Assembly: GCA_020466095.1 (NCBI GenBank)
Contig: CM035806.1
Location: 126,536,393-126,600,392, forward strand
Source: Chlorops oryzae
Lineage: Eukaryota; Arthropoda; Insecta; Diptera; Chloropidae
Reading direction: 5' to 3'
Length of the DNA: 64,000 nucleotides
A program made the translations under genes and the position numbers. Each line of letters begins with the position of its first letter. Position 1 is the stretch's first letter. Of this stretch, positions 1 to 12,173 are shown piece by piece. Below the pieces are notes generated by a model. That model saw only the letters and a list, made by a program, of their open reading frames with translations. It did not search any database and had not been told where the DNA came from.

Positions 1-1257
1 TGCCAAGCCTTGCCACGTTGCCACGAATTTTCTTGTCTCGTAAGGAAAACAAAAACCAACAACGGCGACAAATCTTTAAGATAGGCGCCAAAGACATTTG
101 GAAAATGTCGCTATTTTCTTGTTTTTTTTTTTTTTTTTTTGCGCGAAGGGGAGGGATCAGGGGGGATTCATTCTCTTTGGATGGCATCGGCAATTCGTGT
201 GAGATAATGTGAGGGACGGGGAAACATTTTGAGTGCCATCGCCCTACATACAGCGCATAGTTTATTTGTTTGTTCCGCTACCACAAACTGTGATCATGAT
301 GATGGTTGAAACTGAATAAAGGCGCTGCACGTTGCCAACACCGACAGACACAAAACATACATACATACATAGTATCGAGAAGGAAATTGTGCGATTTTTA
401 CTGCTGCTGCTGCTGCTGCTTAAACAAAGTCGCATGTCATGCAACTTGAGCAGAAAGCTCCGAGTCAAAGAGTCTCCAGGCCATCGCGAAGGAGTAGGAG
501 CGGAATCTTAGGGAAAAAAGCGAAAGTTTCTTTTCCCACAAGGACGGCAAATTTTCCCAGGGGAGCAAGGAGTGCATTTTCAGTTCAGCCTTCTTCTTAT
601 GTTCCAATCAAAGTTAATCACATCATCATGTTAAACGCTGATCAATACCGTTTTCAACGCCATCCGCAGCATCCTCACCATCATTGCCACCGTCGAAGGA
701 ATTTGATATTTTTATTTATTTATTTTTAATTTTTTTATTTTTTTGTTTGTTGCAGCATGTGTGTCGGCACTTGCGACATTACATTCCGCTTCTTAACTAA
801 CGATGGAACGGACCCGACCCGAACCGCTGCAATCCGAACGGCTTTGTCAAGTAAAAAAAATAAATAAATAACGGACATATGTAGGCAAGTGGGTATACCT
901 TGGCGAAACGGCGTCGGTATTTACATGTCTGCCATGAATTCATTCCATCGACAACGAAGCCAACAAAAACAAACACAACAACCGACTCCAAATTGCAAGT
1001 TGCAACGTGATCGAATTCGCTCTGTTTATGCTAATTTTTAAATGTTAATTTGCTTACGACTTTTTTTCCTTTTTCCCCAATTTTTTTGTTGGGTTTCTTT
1101 TTTGAATTTTGGTTTTTTTTTAATTTTCCATTTTTTTTTTCATTTCCTTCAACGACTTCATGTGGGGTAAGGTTTTGGGTTTTGCACATTCATGCTCGAA
1201 TTTCGTATCTTTGACTGCAATAAATGATGCTACTTTTATCGGTTTTTTCTTTTTTTT
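1..1257. other. no gene seen; AT-rich spacer
   Basis: No coding region I can support. It holds T-rich runs (around 121-140, 1060-1140 and 1247-1260) and a short (CTG)n run at about 401-420. The small open frames here have no family signature. Confidence 0.5.
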
Positions 1258-1391
1258 TTTTACCCAGCTTAAGCAGGGTATATTAGTTTTTTGCGGATCT
1301 TGTAACAGCTTGAATTATGCTCCGTAGATATGGACAAATATCCATATTCTTGATCAGGAGCAAACGCTGACCGTCTGTTTTCGGATCTCCT

Positions 1392-1538
1392 CAGCGCCGT
1401 CTTTAGCGTGAGGGAGGCCCTGGGCCCGCAGAAAAGTGGGGCCCTTTCAATGTATGACAATGTATAAGTATTATAACTTTTGGGGGCCCCTCAGACCGCG
1501 GGACCTTGGGCCCGGGCCCATGCGTAAAGATGGCACTG
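1392..1538. mobile_element. hAT-type MITE, 147 bp, nested in DINE A1
   Basis: Inverted ends CAGCGCCGTCTTTAGCG (left) and CAGTGCCATCTTTACG (right, read inward) are flanked by a perfect 8-bp duplication GATCTCCT (1384-1391 and 1539-1546). The interior is GC-rich and palindromic (GGGCCC blocks). CAG ends plus 8-bp duplications are the hAT signature. Removing it restores the DINE sequence of the other copies. Confidence 0.85.
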
Positions 1539-1590
1539 GATCTCCTTCCAAACGGCTGGACCAATCACTTCTAAATTCGACAGCACATAC

Positions 1591-1945
1591 TATGTGTGGC
1601 AGATTTAAGGAAAAAGGCCCAGTGGGCAAAACTTCTTCAGGCTAATTTTTTTCGAATTCTTTCTCTTCCATGTTTTTGAAGGATTCAGGTTTGAGAAATC
1701 CGAAAAGTGGGGTTATCTTATCAAAACCTTTGGCCCTTTCTTGCAATTCACTACACATTCTGTCCAGAACTTCAATGTGACCAATGCGATGTTTCAATGC
1801 CATATTCAGAGAACTGTCCTCTGCTTTTTCGCCCGGAATTTTTTTTTTTTTCGTCGTTGTCTAATGATCGGAAAATCCGGATTCTTCCATCCCATCTTTG
1901 CCAGTGAGCAAGCGCGTTTTTTCCCACCTGTTAAATTCGCCACTG
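1591..1945 (-). mobile_element. degenerate hAT fragment (ZMYM/TTF-type coding remnant) nested in DINE A1
   Basis: The right end, read inward, is CAGTGGCGAATTTAAC, a hAT-like terminus. The left end TGTGGCAGATTTAA is a diverged partner. Flanks GCACATAC and ACACATAG match at 6 of 8. On the minus strand the interior reads as a hAT-like stretch (around ALKHRIGHIEVLD..., then FGFLKPESF) resembling the region before the C-terminal domain of ZMYM-like hAT transposases. It is a decayed internal-deletion copy. Confidence 0.55.
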
Positions 1946-2273
1946 ACACATAGGTATATCCGGCCCCGAGTATGACCCTAATTGAAAATGTGCGATATCC
2001 GTCCACCGCCACGCCCACAAATGGAGATATTTCATAACTTTCGGAGGTAAAGGCGTAGAAGCTTCAAACATAGGTTCGAAATATCGGTTTACCAAGACGA
2101 ACGAAGGATGTGGGGAAAAAATTTTATATGGTCTGCCTACTTACACGCCCACAAATTGAGCTTTTTGGTAACTTCCCTTCGGAACGGCAAAACGTAGTGC
2201 GTAAATTTTATCGGGACGCTAGGTATATCGAAGTCGGACTTGACAGACTTTAGAGCTTTCATACTTGTTTTGG

Positions 2274-2767
2274 ATTGATTTCGTTTGAACATTTTCCCGA
2301 AAACGTGAAATGAAATCGTTTAATTTGAGGGATAGAAAATGCAAATCACACAGTGTCGTGTCGCTCCATGGCGATGGCATTCGAAAATCTTCAAATGATT
2401 TCAAATTCAATTTATTCGATGACTTTTCCATACGATTTTAACGACAAGATGAAAGATAATGAACGCACTTGAAATGAAATTTTACCCAAAATGGAGCAGT
2501 GAAGGTTTTCGTACAGTTGGGTTCAATACGAAAGGCGTGTGAAGTATTATTTTGGAGATGGTAGAGGCAAAAAAAAAACCAAATTATTTATGGTCCTGAA
2601 AGACACTCCTATTATATACACATGTGTATATATTTATACTATATATATGAAACGAGGTGATCTCCGAGCTTCCTCAGAGGGAAACATTTTGGGAAGCTTA
2701 ATAATTAAAAATTTGCACATAATAAAGTTATATATACATACAAATGTACGTCCCTTTTTCCTCTATT
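2274..2767. other. no gene seen
   Basis: AT-rich spacer between DINE A1 and the CT tract. No domain or repeat recognised. Confidence 0.4.
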
Positions 2768-3144
<377 letters not shown>

Positions 3145-3682
3145 CTGGGGCACGAAGTGTATGAAGAAGTACATACGGCAAATGTTTAATTTCAACAAAG
3201 GTACTATGCCACACACTTGGTATACAGCTTGTGTATGGAACAAAGCGAGTACAGCTAGTATTTCTCACTATTTCAATATACCAAGGCTATGCACAGTGAA
3301 CCCACTTTTCACACCACGAAACATCCTAGGACATGTATTACAAAAAGTTGATAGGTCCGGTATATTAGCAGCATTCCGTGTTCTATGCACGTGTTCGAGA
3401 ACCTCCTGTACACAGTTCCGGCTGCAAAATAAAGGCATGTTCGGCAAACTTTTTAAGGCTACCTCAAGTAATACAGTCTGTTATGAAGATCAAAAGAACT
3501 GATCTTAAACCGTACTATTTTTCAATTATGTTTCATAAACAATTGTATAAAAAATATAACAGAGTTCGGCATATGAAGCTTTGCTATGCTTATGAACATG
3601 CTCATCAATTTCTCTGAGTGGGCGCGGTCTTCGGGTTTACTTAACCAAGATATATGTACGTATATTTATATGTATAGATACG
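3145..3682. other. no gene seen
   Basis: Spacer with a few short open frames lacking family resemblance. Confidence 0.4.
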
Positions 3683-3804
3683 CAGTGTACTATCTCCTTG
3701 TGGACACTTGTCTTAACCGGACAGCCCTCTTGAGCGGACCTTTTTCCTCTTAAGCGGGCATATTTTTCGGACCCGCAGGTGTCATCTTAAGAGAGAGCAC
3801 ACTG
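3683..3804 (-). mobile_element. pogo/Tigger-like MITE, copy 1
   Basis: Inverted ends CAGTGTACTATCTCC and, read inward from the right, CAGTGTGCTCTCTC bound 122 bp rich in 'CTTAAGCGGRC' blocks. The same sequence, in the opposite orientation, interrupts DINE B5 at about 34754-34875. CAGT ends with CTTAAGCGG-like blocks recall pogo/Tigger MITEs. The TA duplication is intact only on the right. Confidence 0.55.
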
Positions 3805-6066
3805 TATATATATCCATATATATGTACATTATAAAAAATTAATCAATTAATTAATTAATAAATAAATAAAACATACCTTTTATCTTGAATTGCCACACAA
3901 ACTGTTGGAACGGAGTCTCTAGGTTTAGTGGTGACCACCAACTCTCGATTCAGTGATCGAAAAAACAAAATTCCCAAATGTAATGTTTGGATCGGGCTGA
4001 ACTTGAACACTCTTCTTTGTACGCTTTGTTGAAGCCGTGTGCTTTCGATCGTTGCTGCCGTTTGTTTGACGTGTTGTTGTTGTTGCTTGTTTTTTTTTTT
4101 TGGTGTTGCGACCTCTTGCGTTATTGTCACCAAACCGATCCTCGTTTTCTCTGTATTGTAAGCGATGGTTTTTTTCGACTATTTTATAGCTTTTCTTGTT
4201 TGTCGTTTTGTTAGCTTTGCTTGGTGTAAGCTGTAAGAAATAATAAAAAAAAAGAGGAATGATGAAAAAAGAGTAAGGTAAAAAACACGACGAGTGAATT
4301 AATTGCGTTAACAATCAACAAGAGATAATTACAACAAGTCTGGTTACACTAATTCCGATGAGTTCGTAAATAAATATTCACCAATTGGTAAATTTGTTAA
4401 ACATTTGAATCTTTAAAGTCTTATCGAAATGTTTGCAAACCAAGTCGAGCTGAACGAAAGCTCAAAATAAATATCCATGCACGATGTGCGATGAAATGCA
4501 AAAAACCAATGCCCAAATCCATGGAAATATTTTGTGATTTTTATGTAGAAGCTCAACTGTTTGAGTAGCATCGATGTTTGCCTAAAACAATTTCCAATTC
4601 CACACAACACAGCAATTCTCAATCGAGCATACGTATGTATGTATGCCCGTTGTGGGCTGGTCATCTCACCAAACGATGGCTATCCATCAACATCAAATCT
4701 ATAGGTGCAACAATCACAACAAGTTTACTTTTTCAATCGTTAAGTTTGCGAAAAAAACCAAGCAGCGCCTCACTCTCTATCTCTCTGTCGATATATAATA
4801 GCACTGAAGCGCAGAAATGAAAGTACAGACAACAATTCATCAACTCAATTCGCTCATTTGTTTATCAACGACAAGTATTGTAGCAACATTTCGTATGCAA
4901 CATAAATTGCATTATAAGCAGCGCCGACAACAAAAACAACAACAACAACCACCATTTTTGAGGTCATAAATCAACTCCCACTGAGTGAAGAAGAAGAAAA
5001 ACATTCAAGCTAAATCATATAGCGAGCAACCAAAGAAGAAAAAGCCACCCGATCGAGCACCTTTTACCGCCCTCAACACTTATTATGGGTCGACATTATC
5101 GATTTGAATTGCGCCGACTCAACGATGATACCCCGAGAATGCCCGGCTTCAACGATCAATGGTTTTTCATCAATAAAAATATTTACAGCGCAACATTATG
5201 CTCAGCAATAACAACAAAGTAAGTAAGTTACCAACCAACCAACCAACAAACAAAAAACATCAAACGGCATAAAAGTTCGGGAAAACCTCAGTCTGATTGC
5301 GATTACCTCATGACTTGCGCCATAGGGCATGAACCATATCGCGCAAAAAAGTAAAAAAAAAAATATAAAATTAAAGTATAAAATAAACATCGATAAGTAA
5401 GTATTCGCGAGTTTTTAATTTTTCTATTCATGAATTATATTTTCGGCCGGAGAAGAGGTAAAGACAGAGCGCCATCTGAGCCTTCTTAGGTCGACTGGTC
5501 GGAGACGGCCAAACGGGGTTGCTTCATGGCAAGTCGACGAAAATTGCTGCTGACACTAAAATTTAAACAACGCGTAAAACTGCAAGGGTCCCCTATAGCA
5601 GCAGCAGCAGCAGCAGCAACGGCGGCGGCGGTAACTGTCCCCTTAGCTGTGAGAGTTACTTTATCTTTTCTCGGCTTCTATTCGTCCATCCGTCCATTCC
5701 TCCATCTTTCAACAATTTATCATCGATGACTGCAGTAAGCGCTGATTTCTGACAAAACGTGCTAACGCGAAAATAAGACCCAAGAAAAAAAGGCCTAAAA
5801 AATTACAGTGTGCTACACGAAGCTATTTTTCTTTTGGCAATTCTTTTTTCATTTGACTGTAAGTTTTCCAAATTCAATTAATCAGTTCCTCAGTATAGTT
5901 TTATGGATCGTCATCACTTTTTTATCTTCTTTTAGTTTTTCCTCTCGCTCTTAAATCAATTTTTTTCCACCAACTTCTTTTTTGTGCCATATAATTGCCT
6001 CCTATTTCTCTCTCATTTCCCGGCAAGTTCGAAGACTTTTTCGCTTTTAGTCATAACTGTCTCTAG
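3805..6066. other. no gene seen; AT-rich intergenic-type DNA
   Basis: No supported coding region. It contains CAA/AAC-rich stretches (around 4930-4960) and a (GCA)n run with GGC triplets at about 5599-5632. The frames through the triplet run lack any domain. Confidence 0.45.
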
Positions 6067-6069
6067 GTG

Positions 6070-6109
<40 letters not shown>

Positions 6110-6228
6110 CTCTCTCTTCCCTCTTTCCTCTCTATCACCTCTCTCTCTCTCCTTTCTCAATCTCCTTTCTCAATCTCCTTTCTCTCTCGTCTCTCTCTCT
6201 CTCTCTATCTCTCTCTCTCCTCTCTCTA

Positions 6229-6279
<51 letters not shown>

Positions 6280-6339
6280 TCTCTCTCTCTATCTCTCTCT
6301 ATATCTCGCTCTCTATCTTTCTCTCTATCTCTCTCTATC

Positions 6340-6378
<39 letters not shown>

Positions 6379-6473
6379 ATCTCTCTCTATCTATCTCTCT
6401 CTCTTCTCTCTCTTCTCTCTCTATCTCTCTCTTCTCTCTCTATCTCTCTCTTCTCTCTCTCTCTTCTCTCTCT

Positions 6474-6524
<51 letters not shown>

Positions 6525-6563
6525 ATCTCTCTCCTCTCTCTCTCTCTCGATCTCTCTGTCTCT
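6067..6563. repeat. imperfect (CT)n tract with CTAT interruptions
   Basis: About 500 bp of TCTCTC with regular TATCTC and TTCTCTC variants. Same class as the tracts at 2.8, 18.9 and 20.2 kb. Long open frames are artefacts of the repeat. Confidence 0.95.
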
Positions 6564-8243
6564 AACATACATTTTTTACAACCTGTTTCTTTAGTTACAC
6601 TGTAAGAAAAATATTTTAAAAAAGTTAAAAAAACAAAATTTCGAAAAATAAACTCAAAGAAAAATACTGGCCACGAAAAATTACAACAACTATTTATTGG
6701 CACTATTAACCCGAAGCGAACTCTCTCTCACTCGTAGGTCGTAAAAGCTCAATCCGCGCTACTATTGAAACGTTTTGCGGTCTTCTACGATGATCGGTAT
6801 TTCGCCCAACAGCAGCCGCAGCAACAATAGCAACTACAGTAAAAACAACAACAACTGCAGCAAAGTTAAAGAAAGGCTTTTTCGGCACTTACATACATGT
6901 ATGTCTCGACCCACATTAAGCCAATCTGATCGAGTAAATTGTTAAAACATCATTCATTGGTAATTTGTTAGAATACTCATAACTATTTATGTTACATGCC
7001 AGGAAAAAATGTTTTAAAAAAATTTAAGAAAAATTGCAAAAAAAATTAAAACAAAAGAAATTTACAAAAATATCAAATACAAAAGTAGTAAAAAATATAT
7101 TAAAAATAATTAGTATGTGTGGGATGAGCTGTGCTTGCAACGGCAAACGCACTTTAATACACACACAAATACATATGTATGTACATCAGCGTTGCCAGAT
7201 GAATTGTCTTACAAAGCGGGATTTTTTTTTTAATTTGCCAAAAACATGCGAATTTCATAAAAAATTGCGTTATAAATTTTAATTCATTTTTTCGAGACAA
7301 CGAATGCAGAATTCCCACAAAAACTCCTTTACCAAATATATTCATAATCACTTTTTCTTTTTATGGCTTTATTGCTCGTTTTCCGCGATTTTTATGACTT
7401 ACATTTTGTAACATTTGTAGATTACTGGTACTTTTCTGACCCAAGATTTTATTTTTTATCTTCTACATACTTATAAAACCGAAAAATGGAAGATTTTGTG
7501 AGGGGAAATTTAGATATGATATCTTTTATAAGATCAAATTAGATTTTAGGTTGCATTATTAATGAGCATAAAAGGAAAAAAAGCAAATTTCCAAATATTT
7601 GAAAATTGCGGGATTTTTATGTCATGGCGGGACATTTTAATTTAAGGCCAAAAAACGGGACGTCTGGCAACACTGATGAACAGCCAAACATGTCCGATTC
7701 ACCGAGACAATAGTCTTCCATTAAAAATTTGCAAAACAAACAACAAACAACAAAAACCGGACCGCTTTTAATCAATCTGATCGATTAAACTTAGAAATCT
7801 CCACGCCCTTTATCACAAACCAACTCGTTAAGAACTCACATATAATTTATAAGTAAAACTTTCCCCAAAATAAATAAATATACATATTCGTATGTTTGTG
7901 CATCGAACTCCCCCAGATCGGTGCTCTTCGACCAAGGTTCGACGCCACTGTTACCAATACTCAATATTGTAATATTTAAATTTGCGATAATCGTTATTTC
8001 TTTTTCTTTATTGTTATTATTATAACGACCATTGCTTGTGCTGCTGTTGTTTTAGCTCTTGAAGCCGCAGCATTGGTGTAGGTAAATGGTGCTGGGTGCT
8101 TGGTGCTTGGTGGCGGTACTTAATATCAAAGATAAATTTTAATTTATTGCTGTGACGTTCAGCGTGCAATAATCCATCATGATCGTTCGTCCGTCCGCCT
8201 ACGTTAAGCGAATTTCGTTACCAATTCGAATTTCCTTTTTAGC

Positions 8244-8277
<34 letters not shown>

Positions 8278-8363
8278 AATGTTAAACTTCCAGTTATTGC
8301 CACTTGGATGGACTGTCGGTGTGTGGCGTGGGTACCGGTATGCCATCGACCATCGAATGAATT
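6564..8363. other. no gene seen
   Basis: AT-rich spacer with a T run of about 30 at 8247-8277. Short frames only, none recognisable. Confidence 0.45.
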
Positions 8364-8596
8364 CCCTGTAGTAAACGAGCGGTCAGTTTGCAAAATAGGA
8401 CCCACCTTAGGTGAGACTGTTAGCAACTAGACCATAAAAACTATGGAGCACGTCTAACCTAAGGTCGACCTCTATAGGTCTCACCGCTGACTGTTCCGTA
8501 AGAGATCGAGGGGCGGTGAGTTCATTTTTTTGTGTACTCTTGCTGTGCGCTTGTTGTTGTCTGCTTTAAGTTCGCATTCTGATCGGCGTACCGTCA

Positions 8597-8688
8597 AGAG
8601 TTGATTAGCGTAAAGGGTAAGACTCTCGCTCAGCAACCACGCAGGTCGAGGTTCGATCCCTGGCTCGGTTGGACATTTTTTTTTCTTC
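8597..8688 (+). other. tRNA-like unit 1 of E1 (Pol III promoter-like)
   Basis: An A-box-like stretch TTAGCGTAAAGGGTAAG is followed about 40 bp later by a B-box-like GGTTCGATCCC and then by a T run (8677-8687) that would act as a Pol III terminator. A 16-bp anchor AGTTCGCATTCTGATC lies just upstream and is shared with E2. I could not fold a full cloverleaf with a matching acceptor stem, so this is not called a functional tRNA. Confidence 0.6.
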
Positions 8689-8935
8689 TCTATTGCCTAG
8701 AGTTTTTTTTTTATGTTCATATTTTAATTAATTTTTTTTATTAGTTAATTTTGAAAAATACAAAATTTTTTCTTTAATATGTAAGTATTTTTTCATAATT
8801 AATTTTTTTTTAAAGTATTTATTTTTCAATTGAAAAATTTTTGCTATGAAAAATTCAATTTTATTTCACAATAACTTGAGCAACCAAAAACTCAAGTCAG
8901 CATTTTGATCAACATATTAAATTTCCTTGTTTAGC

Positions 8936-9000
8936 GTAATGGTTAAGACGCAGACTTACCAACCCAGAGATCAGCGGTTCGAGGTTCGTTCGAGACGAGA
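8936..9000 (+). other. tRNA-like unit 2 of E1
   Basis: A-box-like TTTAGCGTAATGGTTAAG and B-box-like GCGGTTCGAGGTTCG. The sequence upstream (ACTTGAGCAACC..., 8875 onward) is homologous to the sequence beside unit 2 of E2 (minus strand, about 43865-43995). Confidence 0.6.
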
Positions 9001-9511
9001 AAATTAAAAAAACATAACTAATGTTTAAACAAAAAAAAGATTAAAAACATAAAAACAAAAAATAAACAAAGTAAAAACAAGAAGAAAAAAATAAAACAAA
9101 TATTAAAAAATTTTTTTTCCATAAATAAACAAAATCGTCAATTGACCTCCAACTCACCCAAAACGTCTCACCATGGGTGAGTCTTACATGCACTACTCTC
9201 TTTCTAATGTAGGCCCCATGTTAAAGAGGTGAGTTGAATGCATGTAAGAGTAAATTATGTGGGGACTAGTTGTAGTCTTTTTGAGGTGCACCATAGGTGA
9301 GTAGGGGGTGAGTCTCAATTACTGCAGGGTTGCTATATTCAACCAAGTATTAGTGAATCGATAAGATTTCATGTCCTTTATTTTACTTATATGTATGTAC
9401 TTTATGTACTATATGTACTTTAAGTGCAGAGTGTTTTCAATAATCGAGTATATTTGGGAATCGATAAATTGAGTCGATATTTTGAAAAATTTTGCATCAG
9501 TTTCGGATGCA

Positions 9512-9571
9512 ATAAACCCAACAAAAGCAGGGTATATTAGTTTTTTTTTCGGAGATACAGATATACTTATA

Positions 9572-9602
<31 letters not shown>

Positions 9603-9758
9603 TTTATCGCGATCAAAAACAAAATCGATTTAGGCACGTCTGTCCGTCCGTCCGACCATCTGTTCGTCTGTGACCGAATCTTTCCAAACGGCTGCACCAA
9701 TCACGTCGGTGTGTCACGTTTTACACACATATGCTTTAGGCCCCGACAACAATCCTAA
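9512..9758 (+). mobile_element. DINE family A, copy A2 (5' fragment)
   Basis: AAAGCAGGGTATATTAG, then an (AT)n block, the core TCGATTTAGGCACGTCTGTCCGTCCG and 'AAACGGCTGCACCAATCACG' match the first ~240 bp of A3. It stops at 9758 where the CCCTGCAGGAAGG end of the next element begins. Confidence 0.75.
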
Positions 9759-10189
9759 CCCTGCAGGAAGGCTGTCGCCATATGGCCCCATGTCTACACT
9801 ATGTCAATAGGTATGGCTCATCTTCATTGACCATGTCAATAACACGTCTATACATATAATTGTTGTGAGTTTCAGAGAGATTTCATATGATATTGTCAAT
9901 ATTGCCACATATCCCATTTGACAATTTTGAAATGCTCTCGCAATACAGCGAAAATATAATATAAAAAAGAAATTTCAAACAAGTATCACACTAGATTCTA
10001 GCTAGAAAATAGCCAGATTTTTGGCATTTATAAATTTGGTATTGATTTGCAACACTATTCACATGTCATTTGGCGAAGGTTTTTAACGCGTTTTGAAAAT
10101 TTAGCAAATTGTGTAAGTTTGAACTTTGAAAAGGTGAATATATTATGTATTGTATGATATTATTATTGAATAATTGAATAATTGAAAAA
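9759..10189 (+). mobile_element. left terminal region of a tnp2-type transposon (copy 1)
   Basis: It begins CCCTGCAGGAAGGCTG exactly where DINE A2 breaks off, so this is likely a transposon end. Repeated TGTCAAT/ATTGACA motifs (about 9803, 9832, 9893, 9922) look like subterminal sites. I could not find a matching right end before 12.1 kb. Confidence 0.45.
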
Positions 10190-11567
10190 AAATTGCGTAT
10201 AAAAATCAAAAAAGCGAAGCAGCGACAGAATCCTCAAGCGACGATGATTTCGTAGAAGAACAAAAACAGGAATAAGAAGAAGAAATTGCAGATATGTACG
10301 TCAAATACTAAACATGGATCGAATTTATGTGAAAAAGTAAGGGAATGATTTTGCGAAACGATTTCTCGAAATGCTTTGGAGAAACTTTTTTTATTCTGAA
10401 CAAAGAAGGTCTTGAAGTACCATTGTCCGCTGCAACATTGCTTGGGAAGAAAGAGCATGCAATTATGAAAAGTGTTGGAAGTGGGAGTTATTGTCATATG
10501 GGCATTGAAAAACAATTAAAGAAGTTTGAGGGTATCTTAAAAGAATATATGGAATTAGAAATAGATATAAACATTGACGGAATTCCATTATTCAAAAGTT
10601 TCAAAGTTCAATTGTGGCCCATTCTTTGAAAAATTGTAAGCATAAAAGAAAAAATTCAACCTTTTCCTGTTGTATTATATGTACATAGGTAATCGAAAAC
10701 CAAATTCTGTTGAAGAATATTTAAGCGATTTTGTTGAAGAGGTTCTCAATTTGAATGGCAACATTATTCTGTGTGGAAACAGTGTCGGTCTTGTGTTTCG
10801 ATGCTTAATGTGAAACTCCATCCAAAGCATTCGTATGTGGAACTCCCGGTCATACATCTGCACATGGATGTTCGAAGTGCGATCAAATGAATGAAATGAC
10901 CATGATTTTGATTCCCGAAAATATCCTGAGCAACACATCCCAACATTTCTATTTCAGTAAATTCCTTTCGAAAAAATCGGTTTCAATATGATAACAGAAA
11001 TTCCGTTGGTTTCCATGCACCTATTTGATCTTGGAGTAACGAAAAAATTCAGACTTAGGCTATTAAATAAAAAAAAACCACTGAACATTTTTCAAATCAT
11101 AATATTTGAAAAATTTCGACAGACTTTATTAATATTCAAAAATGCGTAACAAAAGAATTTCCTCGAAAACCAAGATCATTCGATGAAATTTGTCATTGGA
11201 AAGCTCCAGAATTTCATTTTTTTTTTGGCATAAACAGGACCAATCGTGTTATATAAAAATGTTTTTGGTGACATATATGTATTATGAATTTTTGGTTTTG
11301 CACTGTGCATACAAGTTATTAAACAGTCCACGCCAGGTAGCAGAAAATATTGAGCAGGCTGATGGTTTATTGAAACTATTTGCCGAGAATTTTCCTGTTG
11401 TCTTTGGAACAAATAGTGTATCATTTAACATTCACAGCTTGTTACATATCGCTACTTGTGCGCAAAGATATGGGACTCTTAATAACTTATCTGCGTATGC
11501 CTTTGAAAACAAGCTGCAAATATTAAAGAAACATTTACCGAATAGTAACGATATTTTACAACTCTAA
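10190..11567 (+). pseudogene. tnp2-like transposase pseudogene, copy 1
   Basis: Pieces appear in the family's order across several frames. An acidic N-terminus (SEAATESSSDDDFVEEQ, about 10214) is followed by an LCEKVRE...ISRNALEKL segment and LNKEGLEVPLSAATLLG. Next come GSYCHMGIEKQLKKF, DINIDGIPLFKSFKVQLWPIL, EEYLSDFVEEVLNLN, a Cys-rich SKAFVCGTPGHTSAHGCSKC and FPRKPRSFDEICHWKAPEF. The C-terminal part is VSFNIHSLLHIATCAQRYG...AYAFENKLQILKKHL. This order resembles the Tnp2 and DUF4218 regions of CACTA-type transposons (family inference). Stops and frameshifts lie at about 10256, 10335, 10390, 10628 and throughout 10960-11160, so it is dead. Confidence 0.75.
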
Positions 11568-12173
11568 TCGACTTCATATGCTTCATCTAAAAGTAATTGC
11601 TTGCGCGTTTCCAGCAAGTGGCTCTTTGAATGCAAAATTATTAATGAAAAAGTTGATTTTTTGAATGAAATATATTTTTCTATTTTTCTTCAAACATTTC
11701 TTTACACGTTGATATAAAAATCTGTTGTCTTAACCTTCAAATAGAAACAAAATTTGCATCCGAAGATAAAAAGCCGATTTAACATGCAAAACAACAACAA
11801 CGTGTCAACAGTTTTGATTTATTTCGTCATCGCTCTGAAATGGCGCTATCTTGTTTTCTTGTATCATGCTCGTAACTAGTACTTTTTTTGCACACAATCC
11901 AGCTGATGGTTTCCGGAGTAATTAAGTACTAAATTAGTGCGTCCGCAAAACAGTATGGTAGTAGAGTGAGTGGAGTTGTTGATATTTGATTACTTACTAC
12001 CAGGACCGGATTATAGAGGGGGACAGTGGGGCCAGTGACCCCGAGCCTCCACCAGCAGTAATAACAATTTTTTTTGTACCTTAGATCAAAAACTAGCTTT
12101 CTATGATTGAGCACATCATAATATATCTAAATTTCAAAGAGAGGCAAAAACTTCTCGATGAAGTATCATTAGT
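11568..12173. other. no gene seen; probably 3' flank of tnp2 copy 1
   Basis: Frames after 11567 are closed by stops. A GC-richer patch at 12000-12058 is unassigned. Confidence 0.4.

Larger units (their letters stand above)
1258..2273 (+). mobile_element. DINE-1/mini-me-like element, family A, copy A1 (interrupted)
   Basis: The left end TACCCAGCTTAAGCAGGGTA forms the terminal hairpin of family A. It is followed by the ATATCC...TTGATCAGGA core. The right part has 'CCGCCACGCCCACAAAT' blocks and ends in a second hairpin, aagtcgGACTTGACAgactt, then CATACTTGTTT. The layout matches non-autonomous Helentron-associated repeats of flies (DINE-1/INE-1, mini-me). Two hAT elements, at 1392-1538 and 1591-1945, split it. 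No coding capacity. Confidence 0.8.
8364..9329 (+). mobile_element. E1: 966-bp TIR element carrying two tRNA-like units
   Basis: Ends CCCTGTAGTAAACGAG and, read inward from the right, CCCTGCAGTAATTGAG are flanked by a 2-bp duplication TT (8362-8363, 9330-9331). Both arms carry repeated GGTGAGAC/GTCTCACC-type motifs (8403, 8479, 9166, 9174, 9230, 9295), so they look like subterminal binding sites. No transposase is encoded. The middle holds two tRNA-like units on the plus strand (8597-8672 and 8936-9000). The same internal plan, with different ends, occurs at 43545-44712. Confidence 0.8.

Noticed and set aside
8597..8688. Genuine tRNA genes
   Set aside because: A- and B-box-like motifs are present, but I could not pair a full acceptor stem or assign an anticodon, and every unit lies inside a mobile element. 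Called tRNA-like only.
11900..12060. Right terminus of tnp2 copy 1
   Set aside because: No GGG-ending inverted partner of CCCTGCAGGAAGG was found, so the right boundary is left undefined.
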